The translations under genes and the position numbers were made by a program. Of a DNA stretch of 64,000 nucleotides, positions 1-10,197 are shown in pieces. The DNA is taken from assembly GCA_010093685.1 (NCBI GenBank), contig MU006220.1, forward strand, positions 1,609,360-1,673,359, in the 5' to 3' direction. Source of the stretch: Ophiobolus disseminans. Lineage: Eukaryota; Ascomycota; Dothideomycetes; Pleosporales; Phaeosphaeriaceae. Under the pieces are notes generated by a model. That model was not told the DNA's origin. It ran no database searches and saw nothing but the letters and a program-made list of their open reading frames with translations. How positions within the stretch are numbered: the stretch's first letter is position 1; every line of letters begins with the position of its first letter.

Positions 1-549
1 AAAAAATCCTGCTATTGTTAAGGTGGTATTTGAGTAATAACGCGTTGAAGTTGTGTTGTTTACCTCTGCAGCATCAAATTGGTGGGGGGGACCGAGCGTT
101 TTTTGAGAGTCGGCTCTTTTTTTCCCGGCGCGTGAGGCTCTCACGCGCCTTCCAATACACACATCATCATGCCAAAACTTGTGCCTTCCATCAGGTATTA
201 CAGCCAACATAAAGTCGTTACGGCTTGCTGCACGATACTAGTGCTCCTAATGCTAGACACAACCTCTCTATAGGTATAGTAGACAGAAAGACTGCTTAAA
301 CTAGACTGCAGCGAAGAGACACTGTTGTGCACGAACAGAAGCCTGCTTGTAACTTTCGCAAAATAGCGGCAGCAGCAGCGTAATTATTATCTACAAGGAG
401 CGCGATATGTTCATAAATAGCCGTCAAAAATAGCTAATACAGGGCTTATAGCAAGCATCAACGTGTGCGAAGAAAGCGATGTGCCGAAAGTCAAAGTACC
501 ACTCATTTGTCCCAGCACGGAGGGTGTCCCAGCACGCAGGGAGGGACGT
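1..549. other. Left flank, no gene recognised
   Basis: This stretch lies left of the inverted-repeat-bounded block. Short open frames exist on both strands but none shows a recognisable domain, an intron-compatible extension or biased codon use. The right end (about 505-540) repeats a short GTCCCAGCACG-like word that recurs in related form at 1410-1580. I read it as decayed repeat DNA. Confidence 0.4.
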
Positions 550-639
550 TACAATACGTTGCAGCCACCCTACCTCGTCCCTCCTCCCACTCCGTTCTCT
601 ATGGTAGTCATACTACTACAGGGACCTTGTTCCAATATA
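550..639 (+). repeat. Left arm of a 90 bp inverted repeat pair
   Basis: The arm begins TACAATACGTTGCAGCC and ends near TTCCAATATA. It matches the reverse complement of 7584-7673 with one clear substitution (near 593). Both arms have TA at their outer edge, as expected for a Tc1/mariner-superfamily insertion. Similarity stops abruptly on both sides of each arm. This is either the terminal repeat of a 7.1 kb element or one of two oppositely oriented short copies. Confidence 0.8.
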
Positions 640-2062
640 TTTTATGGATTCTCGATTCGCATTGGTAAGCGTTTCCCATCCACTCTCTGCTCCTTGGATG
701 ACTCGTGCGCATATCTGTGTTTCTAGGGAAACCTCGTCTCGCATGTACTTCATCTGCAATGTAGAGACCTCTCTACGTTCAAAGCTTCCTTTTAACGTCT
801 ATCCCTGCGTGGCCGGACACACTGTGTAGCGGGACACTTTTCCTTCCGGACCTTCGGCATCAGGCCAGCGTGACTGCTTGAAGTTGAGCTCGACGCACTT
901 TACTCTGTACATGTTGTTCTCTAACTAGGTTACGGTAGGCTCCGACACGCGAAAGCGCAACGTTGGATATGCTGTCAGTCGTTCTGTGGATAGCGTCTAC
1001 TAACCCTCTCCTAGTACCCCCTGTTAGTTCGCGATGATAATTATTCTTTAAGTTCTCGGAGGCCTGCTTAAAAACTAAAGATGTTAAAGGTTAGAATTGT
1101 AGGCTTTAGAGGTTGAATTAAAGTAGGAAATATACATTCCGGCAGTTTCTCCGCGCGGTGGGCAACATCATGTGAAGGGCACTCGGAAGTAGAGAGGATA
1201 TCTCCGGTGTTCTGAGGCGCCAGGGGTTGGGTTTCGCAGATAGACAGACAGGGGGGTTGTGGCAGTTCTGACCGGGAGAACAGAGAGGACTGCCACAGGG
1301 GATTCACTACAATGATCAGGGTTGCTGGGAAGGCTGTATCAAGATCGCTGTATTGAGTTGAACACGACGTGCTGTAAGAGCCCATCGCGTTTATCTATAT
1401 ACTGTATGTGTCCCAGTCGTCCCAGGACGTATGGGACGTCTGGTACGCGTTGGGATGGATGGGACGTGGGGGTGTCCCAGAGATCCCAGGTGTAGGGTCG
1501 GGACCTCGGCGTTCTGAGAGCTGTGGGACAGGGCCCTTGGCGCACAGCCCCGCCTCAGGATGTCCTATTGTGCAACGACAGCCTGTCGCTCCTCTCATAA
1601 CCCGTCCACCGCCCACCTCTGGTACGTAGTCGTAACATATCACCGAAATTCATCTAACAGGGCATGACGCACTTAGCACGTTGTAGCTTACAGTAGCGTG
1701 CTCAGATGTCTGCGTCTACCAATGTGACTAATTCGGCGCTACACTGACTGCGGACGCTGCTGAAAGTAGCTGTGGCGCATGCCGACAGCGTCTACGACCG
1801 CGCACGTGCACTGCGTTCACACACCTGCTCTAGGCTATGCAGGTCGTCGGCCTCTGCTGCTCTGCTAGTGCTAGATTAGTACATAATGTCGATAAGCCCT
1901 GTATGTGCTGCCTTCCATGTCGCTCTGTATAGCCTTGCAGCCGGCGTTCTGCATGTGCATCGAGCCACGTCTACCGAGGTGGACGGTGCGACGCTCCGGA
2001 CGGTGCGACGCGCACCCCACCAATGCAGCACCTCTACTTCAACACCTAATAACTCTATCAAT

Positions 2063-2336
2063 ATGACCCCAATTGAGGCTGCACTAGCAGAAATAGAGTC
2101 GCTAGGGCTAGGAGAATCTTTTAGCTATACTCAAGTAGCAAAAAGACATGGTGATGTACGATCAACCTTGTCACAAAGGCACCAAAAGGCATCAACCTTA
2201 CGCACTACCTAGGCTCAAAATCAGCAGGTTCTCCACCTATACTAAGAGCAGGAGCTTGTACGCTAATAGAGCGCCTCACAAAGCAAGGCCTACCTCCCTC
2301 AAAGCCTATGATAAGACGCTTTGCCTCACAGATAGC
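2063..2336 (+). pseudogene. Pogo/Fot transposase, N-terminal fragment
   Basis: From the ATG at 2063 the frame reads MTPIEAALAEIESLGLGE, then FSYTQVAKRHGDVRSTLSQR. This is the Psq-like helix-turn-helix that opens Fot/Molly-type transposases. After about 50 residues the frame shifts. Further family-like stretches follow, such as LTKQGLPPSKPMIRRFASQI near 2276-2336. Homology stops exactly where the hAT insertion begins and resumes after it. It cannot encode a working protein. Confidence 0.75.
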
Positions 2337-2973
2337 CAGACTTGTCAACAATCAAGCGGCTTGCAGGCGCTTGATTGTGTAAGGGTGCGATGGGTTGACC
2401 ATAAGTGCAGGGTAAACAGTGATGAATTTGATACAGTCTTCTCAAGATCAAATGAAAGGTTTTCATCTGATCTCGGTTCAGATTGGCTGCAACCAATAGG
2501 AGCCTGTGGACATGGTGAGCCACACCTCAGCCACAACCACCACTTTAGCAGAACCGAGGCCATAGGCCAAGGAACATCCATCAAGGCTTCAGCCCTTTAC
2601 ATGAGTGTGAGCGCCTGTTTAGTGAGCTGGGCAACCTCTTAGAGCCGCGACGACGACGTCTTGGACCTCAAATTCTAGCGGCAATACAGTGCGTACGACG
2701 GTGGCAAAAAGCTGGCCTTGGGGGCGACAACGAAGTAGTAGAGGAGGCAGCAGAGGACGACAATATGGAGCTTTTGTGCGGGCTGGCGACTTGGGACAAC
2801 GAAACTCAACACTAAGGCTAGCGCTAGTACAGGCTATCAAGCTGATCAATCAAGCCTCAATCAAGCTCACAATCTCAGCTTGTTAGCCCTAACAATCCAA
2901 GCTGACGCCCTTAAAAAACGAGCAATTCAATCTGACGCCTCAGCTTGGATTGGCTTGATTGTTGACAACTATG
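2337..2973 (+). mobile_element. hAT transposon remnant nested in the pogo element
   Basis: The insert starts CAGACTTGTCAACAATCAAGC and ends with its inverted partner, GCTTGATTGTTGACAACTATG (21 bp, 2 mismatches). It is flanked by an exact 8 bp duplication, CAGATAGC, at 2329-2336 and 2974-2981. CA(G)-starting ends with an 8 bp duplication are the hAT signature. At about 2608-2720 one frame reads CERLFSELGNLLEPRRRRLG, the conserved C-terminal dimerisation block of hAT transposases. The rest of the transposase is missing or shifted, so this is an internally deleted copy. The target word lies inside the pogo transposase, so hAT arrived second. Confidence 0.8.
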
Positions 2974-3008
2974 CAGATAGCCAAACAAGAGCTAGGCATA
3001 CAAGAGCT

Positions 3009-3537
3009 AGGCATACACTGGGTTGATCGCTTTATCCAGCGCTACAATGTCCATCTCATCTCACGCTGGGCTACTGCAATCGATCGCTCACGCCACTAGG
3101 CCGACTCAGGCTCAAAGTATACCCTCTACTTTGAGCTTCTAGCCAATAAAATCAGCCAATATAATGTTGAGCCTTGCCACACATACAATATGTGTGAGAA
3201 AGGCTTCCTCCTTAGGATAGTTACTAGGTCAAAAAGGGTGTTCAGCAAAAGGCTATATGAGGAGGGGAAACTTCGGGCTCACCTCCAGGATGGCTCTCAA
3301 GAGTGGATAACCGTCCTAGCCTGCATCTGCGCTGATGGAACTGCCCTCAGGCCTACTCTCATATACCAATCAGGCTCAGGCACCCTCCAGGACAACTGGC
3401 TGCAAGGCCTCGAGCCTGAGGACAGCAGAGCCTTCTTTGCCTCATCACCTTCAGGCTGGACAAACAACAATATAGGCCTAGTCTGGCTAAAGCGGGTGTT
3501 TGATCCCTCTACTAAGGCTAAGGCAGGCCGATCTTAG
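3009..3537 (+). pseudogene. Pogo/Fot transposase, DDE-region fragment
   Basis: Transposase homology resumes after the hAT insert with HWVDRFIQRYNVHLISRW (CENP-B/DDE linker) and an in-frame TAG near 3098. It then continues to TYNMCEKGFLLRIVTRSKRV, where the family has a catalytic Asp at the Met-Cys position (MDEKGF). That Asp is absent here. The frame runs on through EWITVLACICADG and SPSGWTNNNIGLVWL to a stop at 3537. The second and third catalytic acids of the family should follow but are deleted before the right terminal repeat. Confidence 0.8.
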
Positions 3538-4123
3538 CTTCCCCGCTAGCTCACCGAATACTCCACGAAGGGTCGTAGTCGCGATACAACAGGGGGTTCA
3601 TCGGCAGAGGGTTAATAGCCACTACAACAGAACGACCAACAGCATGTCTAACACTGCGCTTACCTTAGTCGGAGGCTAATGCAATTAAGGATTATAATGT
3701 GTAGAACAAAGTGCATCAAGTTTGACTTTGTGCAGTCGCGCTGGCCTGAGGCCGAAGGTCCGGATGAAAAAGTGTCCCGTTACACCGTGCGTCTCGGCAC
3801 GTAGGGATGGACATTACATCTTTTACAAACTTTTCAGATTTGTACTATTTTCTCCGTGTCCGAAGCATTCAATAACCATGCATTAGCTGGACTGGGTAAA
3901 TATACGTGTTGTGCGTTTACAATGGATGTGGAATTTGTATAAACAAGCACCACGCATCAACTATACCATTGTATCTCAACATGTTGTGAACTACTAACAA
4001 TGCCAAAGAATTCGGTTTCTACATACATATATAATATACTTCAGTTTCACCCAGTGATCCAGTCAACGCCACGACAATCCCCTCTGTACAACCACAATCC
4101 ACCAGCAAACAAAAACAAAAGCC

Positions 4124-4543
4124 ATGTCTACGCCCCACAGCTCCCCCACCACCTTTAAGCCCTGCCACCACCGCACCAAAAACCCCCAAAACGCCCTCCG
4201 CCGCATTCGCAAGACCATCATGGAAACTCTCCACAAAGACCACCGACCCGTATCTTTCGCAGATCCGCTAATCTCCGCAATTCACATCATCCTAGCTGAG
4301 TTCTCCTCCTGGGCGGACGGCGAGATTGCTCCCGAGCCGTCTGAAGCGGACAATTGGAATGCTGCGGAGTTGACTTGGCGCGCGCTTGAGGAGGCGGAGA
4401 AGGAGGAGAGGAGAGAGGCTGACTTACCTTCGCCGGCGGAGAGGTTGGCTAGGGCGAGGGCGGATATTAGGGCGCCGTCTTTTGAGCAGTATCAGAAACG
4501 GCAGTGGTCGAGACGGCGGGATGTGGTGGGTGGTGGTATGTAA
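4124..4543 (+). CDS. Hypothetical protein, 139 aa
   Basis: An intact ATG-initiated frame lying between the pogo element and the next orphan ORF. The N-terminal 35 residues are Ser/Thr/Pro/His-rich and basic. The second half is charged and Glu/Ala/Arg-rich (for example EEAEKEERREADLPSPAERL) and probably helical. No signal peptide, membrane span or known domain is visible. Codon use looks moderately biased to G/C third positions, supporting a real or recently real gene. The function is unknown, and a role as element cargo is only positional inference. Confidence 0.45.
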   Translation: MSTPHSSPTTFKPCHHRTKNPQNALRRIRKTIMETLHKDHRPVSFADPLISAIHIILAEFSSWADGEIAPEPSEADNWNAAELTWRALEEAEKEERREADLPSPAERLARARADIRAPSFEQYQKRQWSRRRDVVGGGM

Positions 4544-5278
4544 CGTGTCGGGATAGTCGGATTGGGAGTGCTCAATCGTAATCGCCAAGTTTGCTAACCG
4601 CTTACCCGGAGTGAGCTTTCTTTGCGGAGTTTGGTAATTGCAGTCAATACTGTTTGCTATCTCAGGAATCTATCCAGTTTTTTAAGTCGAGTCAATCATT
4701 CTGGTCTGTTATTGTTCGAGGGTATAAGTCACATGTGTACCTCTTTGGGACTAGCGTCTATTCAGCTCGTTCCTTCTACATAGCCTGTTCTGATAGCTCA
4801 CAATAACAAACAAGTTCGCATCTCACTTATGCCTTCCATCAGTTATTTACCCCATCATCCCGTCTCTTCATCCTTTCTACATCGTGGTCTCTTATATGAT
4901 GCACCAGCAAACCCAAATACTCAAGAATGTACTGACTAAGTGTTCCAAACGCAGCCAAATGTACACACAGCTGCTAATTCATATGCACTGTGATTTTAAG
5001 ATGGTAGGAACTGAGGATCAAGCCGAAGGTGCATTTCACTTTCCAAGAGCGCCACACATCATGTATGAATCATACACACCCGTACCACCAAGCAATAGCA
5101 TATAGCACACTGTGAAAGTATATTGCGATGGCCACCAATCTAACCACAGGATACAAGAGAGTGGAAGTACATGTTTCCCATAAACTCACCTCACTTCCAA
5201 GCTTCGCTAATACAATACGCGATATACAACCAACTGTTGATAATCTATCACTACTAAACGACAAAGCCCATAAGCACA
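4544..5278. other. Intergenic, no gene recognised
   Basis: AT-richer DNA than the flanks. Open frames at 4884-5105 and 5128-5415 lack domains and have poor composition, and the second overlaps the following ORF out of frame. It may be the promoter and leader of the gene starting at 5279. Confidence 0.3.
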
Positions 5279-6037
5279 ATGTACCAACCATACAAAGGCA
5301 AGACGCAACCACCGGTAGCGATTACATCCAAAGATGTTGGGCGCCCAGACTCGCCCACTCTTGGATACCACCCGGGTGTTGTCTTGGTCACCCAGAAGGA
5401 CATTTTGTCACGTAGTGAGCGCAAGCTTGCGGAACGCAATTCTAGGTCAGAGGAAGCAGAGTCGGAAGCGTATTTAAACCACCGCTCTGCTGATGCGTTT
5501 CATGCTGATGCGTTTCATGCTGATGCGTTTCATGCAAACAACGCTGTTTCCAAAGCGATCGAGAATCGTCGTATGCCTCATACCAGCGACAAATATGAGC
5601 TTTGGCTACCATCATCATCATCTTTACAGGTTGGTGTAGTTCCCGAGAATCTTCGGATGTTGAAAAACAGTGACAAACATGAACTTTGGCTGCCAACTTC
5701 TTCACAGGCTGAGATAGCTCCTAAGGAGTCAATTGCTGCGAGCTGGAGACGTCCGTCATGGACTCCTGGAGACGACGCTCCGTACATGCGTCACACGACA
5801 CATAAGAACCCTCCTCGAGAGTTGCGGTGCCAGTCATCTTTCGTCGAAATAATTAAGCCGCTTCGTGCATTTGATTATAGCTCCTATATGGCTCACGGTG
5901 TGCGTCCACCCATTCCTTCGTCAACCACAAATCTCGGGCCATTGACGCGACCAGAACTGAAGGCCGCAAAAGTCAAAAAGTCCCGTTCATCTCTAGTAGT
6001 TTCCAGTAAGGCTTGGGGAGGTGGCGCATTTCGTTGA
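5279..6037 (+). CDS. Hypothetical protein with an ADAFH tandem repeat, 252 aa
   Basis: An intact ATG frame with no recognisable domain. Residues around 70-88 are a perfect triple repeat of ADAFH, from a 15 bp unit at about 5490-5535. Further on, two related segments recur: DKYELWLPSSSSLQVGVVPE and DKHELWLPTSSQAEIAPKE, an internal duplication of about 40 residues. The C-terminus is basic (KAAKVKKSRSSLVVSSK). No signal peptide or membrane segment is seen. It lies inside the inverted-repeat-bounded block, so it may be accessory cargo or a rapidly evolving orphan. Confidence 0.4.
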   Translation: MYQPYKGKTQPPVAITSKDVGRPDSPTLGYHPGVVLVTQKDILSRSERKLAERNSRSEEAESEAYLNHRSADAFHADAFHADAFHANNAVSKAIENRRMPHTSDKYELWLPSSSSLQVGVVPENLRMLKNSDKHELWLPTSSQAEIAPKESIAASWRRPSWTPGDDAPYMRHTTHKNPPRELRCQSSFVEIIKPLRAFDYSSYMAHGVRPPIPSSTTNLGPLTRPELKAAKVKKSRSSLVVSSKAWGGGAFR

Positions 6038-6716
6038 CCGGCATCGCTGGCCTTGAACAGCCCGTTTGAACAGTCACTTGTATTTGCGCTCCCATGCATA
6101 TATCAATCGCGAAGATAGCTGTTGTTAGTCTTCGCTGAAGTATAGTAACATTTCCCAATCTACCAATCAAAAATTACCCCCAAAAATGTACATTTGACGA
6201 CTTACTTCGTGATGAATTTGTATATCCCTTTTCCACGAGCTACCAATTATTTAGCGTGGTTTGGGTCGTTCCAGATGTGTACGATACAACTAGATTGCTC
6301 GAGGCCTGCATACAGGTTAGAGATGAAGACACAGCTTCCAAATTAAACGAACAGGCCACTCACCATAATCTATTCACCGTCTCAACATTGTGCACCTATA
6401 TACCCGAACGAACATTATTACGCTACACAAGAACTGTGAGATCACGTTGATGCGCTTCAGTCTTTTTGGCGACGTATAAAAGAGTAACACACACTCTACC
6501 TTATTGATCATCATACGTTCAGATCTTCATACCGAAGGACTTTGCGCTCGCAAAACCAACGATTTCAGTTCATCAGATATGAATCAATCATTCACATCAA
6601 ACGCACCGCGGGCCCTGCCGCTACGCTCTGCTATGCACCGCGGCACACATAGTATCACGAAGTAGGCAGTGTCCTTCACAAATTCACGCCCGAAAGTTCT
6701 GGTCATCCCTCGGAAA

Positions 6717-7310
6717 ATGGAATCATGGCAAGGAGATCGAACAACTTCGCCCGATCCAAATATGATCGCAAAAGCCCAGAAATTGGCAAAAGAAGCTCTC
6801 GCAGAGGGCGCTAAGGAAGAGGAGAAGGCTCAGGCACACCAGCGTAGCATCGAGGTAAAGAAGAAGCAGGGTCAGGCATTCCAGCGTGGCATTGAGGCAA
6901 AGACCAAGCAATTCCAGCCCAATCACAAGGTCAACGCAAATGAGCCGGTCCGACGCCAGGAGATCGTGTCTCCACCGCGGGCTCACCATATCCCACGTAA
7001 GGCAGTCCCACAGCGTACGCGCACCGATTCAGTCCTTCCACGACCAGCCAGCGACGAAAAGCTTCAGCCAAAATTTTACCCACGGGTTGAACGGCCTGAA
7101 ACCAATGCATATGGTGAACGCGGTGACCGTCAAGACGGCGATGATAAGCTTCCGCCAAAGTTTCGCCCACAGGTTAAACGGCATGAAACCTACGCTTATG
7201 GTCAACACAGCGACCGCCCTGAGATGTTCAATCATAGCACTCCAACACAAATAGCACTCCAACACAATAAACCGACCGGCCATTCCGCAGCATGCCGGAT
7301 CGCCAGCTGA
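6717..7310 (+). CDS. Hypothetical protein with a PKF-P-V repeat, about 197 aa
   Basis: The open frame extends upstream to a non-ATG codon at 6669. The first ATG, at 6717 (MESWQGD), is taken as the start. The N-terminal half is Lys/Gln/Glu/Ala-rich and has a repeated QRSIEVKKKQGQAFQRGIEAK-like helix. The C-terminal half holds two copies of an approximately 27-residue unit: (D)EKLQPKFYPRVERPETNAYG and DDKLPPKFRPQVKRHETYAYG. No known domain is seen. The repeats suggest a structural or low-complexity protein. Orphan status and location inside the repeat-bounded segment are its only context. Confidence 0.4.
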   Translation: MESWQGDRTTSPDPNMIAKAQKLAKEALAEGAKEEEKAQAHQRSIEVKKKQGQAFQRGIEAKTKQFQPNHKVNANEPVRRQEIVSPPRAHHIPRKAVPQRTRTDSVLPRPASDEKLQPKFYPRVERPETNAYGERGDRQDGDDKLPPKFRPQVKRHETYAYGQHSDRPEMFNHSTPTQIALQHNKPTGHSAACRIAS

Positions 7311-7583
7311 CGGACTTCGTCCCAGCAAACCGGATGCAGGCGTGGAACCAGGCAGAGACGAATTCAAGTCGTAATCTCTAACCGTTGTAGACGTTCGCGG
7401 CTAAGGGTTGGAGTCAGGCGAAGAAGGGATGGAAGGCTACTGTGGCTGCGCATAATCAGAGGTTTGAGAAGCGGCGTTGATTCGCACTGCATTGATCGGT
7501 GTTTCACAGGATTGACAGTTGGCTAATATTTAATATAGGTACTAGAAAAGGATGTGAATGAGTGAATGAGTAGAATGAAATAT

Positions 7584-7673
7584 TATATTGGAACAAGGTC
7601 CCTGTAGTAGTATGACTACCATAGAGAACCGAGTGGGAGGAGGGACGAGGTAGGGTGGCTGCAACGTATTGTA
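7584..7673 (-). repeat. Right arm of the 90 bp inverted repeat pair
   Basis: This is the reverse complement of 550-639 with one clear substitution, and is flanked on its outer side by TA. Downstream sequence (7674-7912) shows no further similarity to the left flank. The near identity contrasts with the heavily decayed pogo and hAT copies enclosed by the pair. Confidence 0.8.
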
Positions 7674-7912
7674 TTGACTATCGTGTTGTTCCGTATAAGA
7701 GGCGTCACCAATTTCACGTTAGGACGTTACAGTCAGCCGTGCGGCCCGTGCCTCCCTTACATCGGAGGTACCACGGCCCTTCCTTCCACCAACCTGGACT
7801 GAACCCACACATTCTCAACATATTATAATATAACCGTACAAACATGGAATGATACTTGCTTGTGACTTACTGATTGACCTGATTCGAGTATTTGTGTATA
7901 CCAGAAATCTTT

Positions 7913-8746
7913 TCAGGATGCGTATGAAGTTGCCGCCGTGACGCCCCATGGTGAATCACACGAACTACGGCAGCCCAGTCTCGCATAAAGACATTGCAAA
8001 CGACACCATTTATCTACCGCGAGGGTAATTACTGACGAAGTATGATTTCGAACTGCAAGATTGTATTTATGCTGACAGCTAAGCGAATGTGTGTCCCATA
8101 AAGAAGATGCTTGATTAAGCTTGGAATCAATATACGCAAGCTGGTCTGGAAAGCCCTCGATATCGCCCAGCAGAAGCCAATCCGGTAACGGTTGCAAGGT
8201 AGCCGATGGGGCGTAGCAGACCTTGATGGCTTTTCGGCTGCCAAGACCGATTCCCCAGTCGTACACGCTGTACCCGTAGTGGTGGATTGCTTTGGCCATA
8301 TAGTATCGTTTGTTGGCTTCACTTGTCCACTCGCCCGTCGTCATGTCGAACACGAGTTGTTCGGCAACATTGATAGCGTCCTGGGTCTGGGCTTCAAATC
8401 TCTTTATAACCCAAGCAGACATAGCCTGTCGGCAGGCTTCTATTGCCCATAGACGCTCTTTCGGTATGTTTGGCGGGAATCGGCGATCGGCCGCAGTTTG
8501 AGGAGGTCCGAAGTTATGCTCTGTTTTATGCACCTCATTTGGTTTGGTTTTTTGGGTGCGTTCAGCGGTCCAGTTTTCCGTCGCGGGCATCGTGTGGTGG
8601 GATGTGGTCGGTGTGGCGAGATTCGAGCGTGCGTGATCTACTTGACGGCGCAAACTTTGGCAACCGCGAACTGCTATCGCCAACTTGACTTCTATGACTT
8701 TATAGTCAGTGTGAGAATGGACGTTTGAGTCACTCGCATCAACCAT
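7913..8746 (-). CDS. Hypothetical protein, 277 aa
   Basis: A single open frame on the - strand starting ATG at 8746. A second in-frame ATG at 8593 (MPATENWTAER) would give about 226 residues. The middle reads as a globular domain with aromatic residues, for example ERLWAIEACRQAMSAWVIKR and YMAKAIHHYGYSVYDWGIGL. No domain is recognised. The last 60 residues are Cys/Ser-rich and may be an unspliced 3' extension. It starts only about 50 bp downstream of the stop of the next gene on the same strand, so co-directional expression is possible. Confidence 0.45.
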   Translation of the reverse strand: MVDASDSNVHSHTDYKVIEVKLAIAVRGCQSLRRQVDHARSNLATPTTSHHTMPATENWTAERTQKTKPNEVHKTEHNFGPPQTAADRRFPPNIPKERLWAIEACRQAMSAWVIKRFEAQTQDAINVAEQLVFDMTTGEWTSEANKRYYMAKAIHHYGYSVYDWGIGLGSRKAIKVCYAPSATLQPLPDWLLLGDIEGFPDQLAYIDSKLNQASSLWDTHSLSCQHKYNLAVRNHTSSVITLAVDKWCRLQCLYARLGCRSSCDSPWGVTAATSYAS

Positions 8747-8797
8747 GGTTCAACAATATCAGGACCAAAGTTGCTTAGCGGGCTGCAAAAGCAAGTT

Positions 8798-9340
8798 TTA
8801 ACGAGCGCGACAAAATACCAACTGTATCGGAGAAGCATCGATCAGCGTAATGAGGGCGGAAAAAAGCAACCAATCAGGATAACGAGAGTGGAGAAGATCC
8901 ATTTGAGGGCCCGACGAAATCTTGTGGTATACGGACAAAGATACTTTCTTGGTGTGCTGATGTATCCATGTATACTTAAGCTCTCTCTCTCTCTCCTTCA
9001 TCGTGACAGTCCATGGCGCGGATCGAAAGTCCTCGTAGTCTTGATCGGGCAGATCATCGATGTCAAGTTTCAGTGGAAGCATCGGTGAAAGAATTTGTAG
9101 TTCCCTATTGCGATATTAATAGATGGACCCATGTTGATGATGATAGCGTCTAACTTACGAACATAAGTCTTCTAGTCGCTCATTTTGCATGTTTCCGCAT
9201 ATCTCGGCGTGTTCATGAGCTCCGCAGTAATTTGACATGATCTTAGCGCTGTGTATCATGCGTTGCGACAGCACGTCGCTAGGTCTCATCAGCAGTCCGG
9301 GATGGTTGCTCCCCGTCGTACAAGAGTTTGCGCTCGCCAT
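8798..9340 (-). CDS. Hypothetical protein, spliced, about 162 aa
   Basis: Two - strand frames join across a consensus 54 bp intron (9105-9158; GTAAGT donor, ATAG acceptor). The join fuses exon 9159-9340, ending NMQNERLEDLC, to exon 8798-9104, starting SELQILSPMLPLKLDIDDLP. The frame stays open for 162 codons. The product is acidic then basic (MKERERELKYTW) with no known domain. An in-frame TAG directly precedes the chosen ATG and could itself be the end of an upstream intron, so the true N-terminus may lie further upstream. Confidence 0.45.
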
Positions 9341-10197
9341 CTATCCAATTATGTGAGAAGGAATCCACAGTATCGAAGTGGATCTCGAGCCGCTGTACGT
9401 TGCGTAGAAAATCTACAGCATATTGTGTATGGCCGGTAAACCCTCCTGCTACTAACCATTTGCCGCTGACTTGATATCATGCGTTTGGATTCGACCAGAA
9501 CAGCCGTTGAGCCTCCTTTCGCGTAGCGGACGATGTGTGCATAAGCTGGAAAAGCATAGCTTCGTCACAGAAGCGAATAACACATAGCTGTAGTTCTCGA
9601 GGAAGCCAGGTAAAAGGCGAAAAGACTGCGTTTTGAAGTGTGCGTTATGTCGCGCTGTACATAGTGTGCAAATGGAACTCATGTTTCTCCCTTCTGCGGT
9701 AGCAAATCGATTCCAGTGGAGCGACTCCGTGCAGAAGTCCCTTGAAGCTGCAAACAGAGTTACTTGCTCTCTGTCTTTTTGCCGTCAATTCTGTGTGATA
9801 GAATTTGGTTGGGCAGGGTAGAGGCGAAAAGGCGCATTGTGGCAACTACAGCAGTAAAGACGATTCAACGCTACTCCAACCGAGCGCTCACTTACGTACC
9901 GGTAATTTCCTCGCTAACATGAACACATGCTTGGTAGCCACAGGCAACATAGGCGCCAACGAAAAAAAAGGTTTGCTATAAAACTAGGTGTACCCTAGCC
10001 TCTATAGTGGTCATGCATTATTCTATCAAATGAGTAACCGAACGCCATGCCTTGCATCCAATAATCATTTCGTCTTTCCCGATGGGAATGCTTCAAATCA
10101 AACGCCGGTGGACGATGCCACTCACTTACGCCGCCTCGTCGCACGTCATCGTTGTTGTACATCGTCAGACTCGGTCCATCATGCTTCCTCCAACAGC
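9341..10197. other. Intergenic, no confident gene
   Basis: Small frames on both strands (for example 9452-9682 -) lack domains. One could be an upstream exon of the neighbouring hypothetical gene, but no join keeps a convincing frame. A GGATTCGACC word near 9487 resembles a tRNA TPsiC arm, but no cloverleaf could be built. Confidence 0.3.

Larger units (their letters stand above)
795..3814. mobile_element. Degenerate pogo/Fot-family DNA transposon
   Basis: The ends are imperfect inverted repeats of about 110 bp: the left arm (795 to about 905) matches the reverse complement of the right arm (about 3700-3814). The element is flanked by TA at 793-794 and 3815-3816, the usual pogo/Fot target duplication. 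Inside are fragments of a Fot/Molly-type transposase on the + strand. The reading frame is broken by stops, a hAT insertion, a 15 bp duplication near 2990-3018 and loss of the distal DDE region. It is non-autonomous. C-to-T stops in the body suit RIP-type decay, but I did not measure this. Confidence 0.85.

Noticed and set aside
1395..1643. Cluster of GTCCCAG/TGGGAC words as a possible CRISPR-like or satellite array
   Set aside because: Copies vary in spacing and orientation and lie inside the pogo element, so they are more likely subterminal or chance repeats. CRISPR is also not expected in a fungal nucleus.
9452..9560. Possible tRNA from a GGATTCGACC word near 9487
   Set aside because: The stem around it gives a six-base loop, and no D arm, anticodon arm or acceptor stem could be paired at the right distances on either strand.
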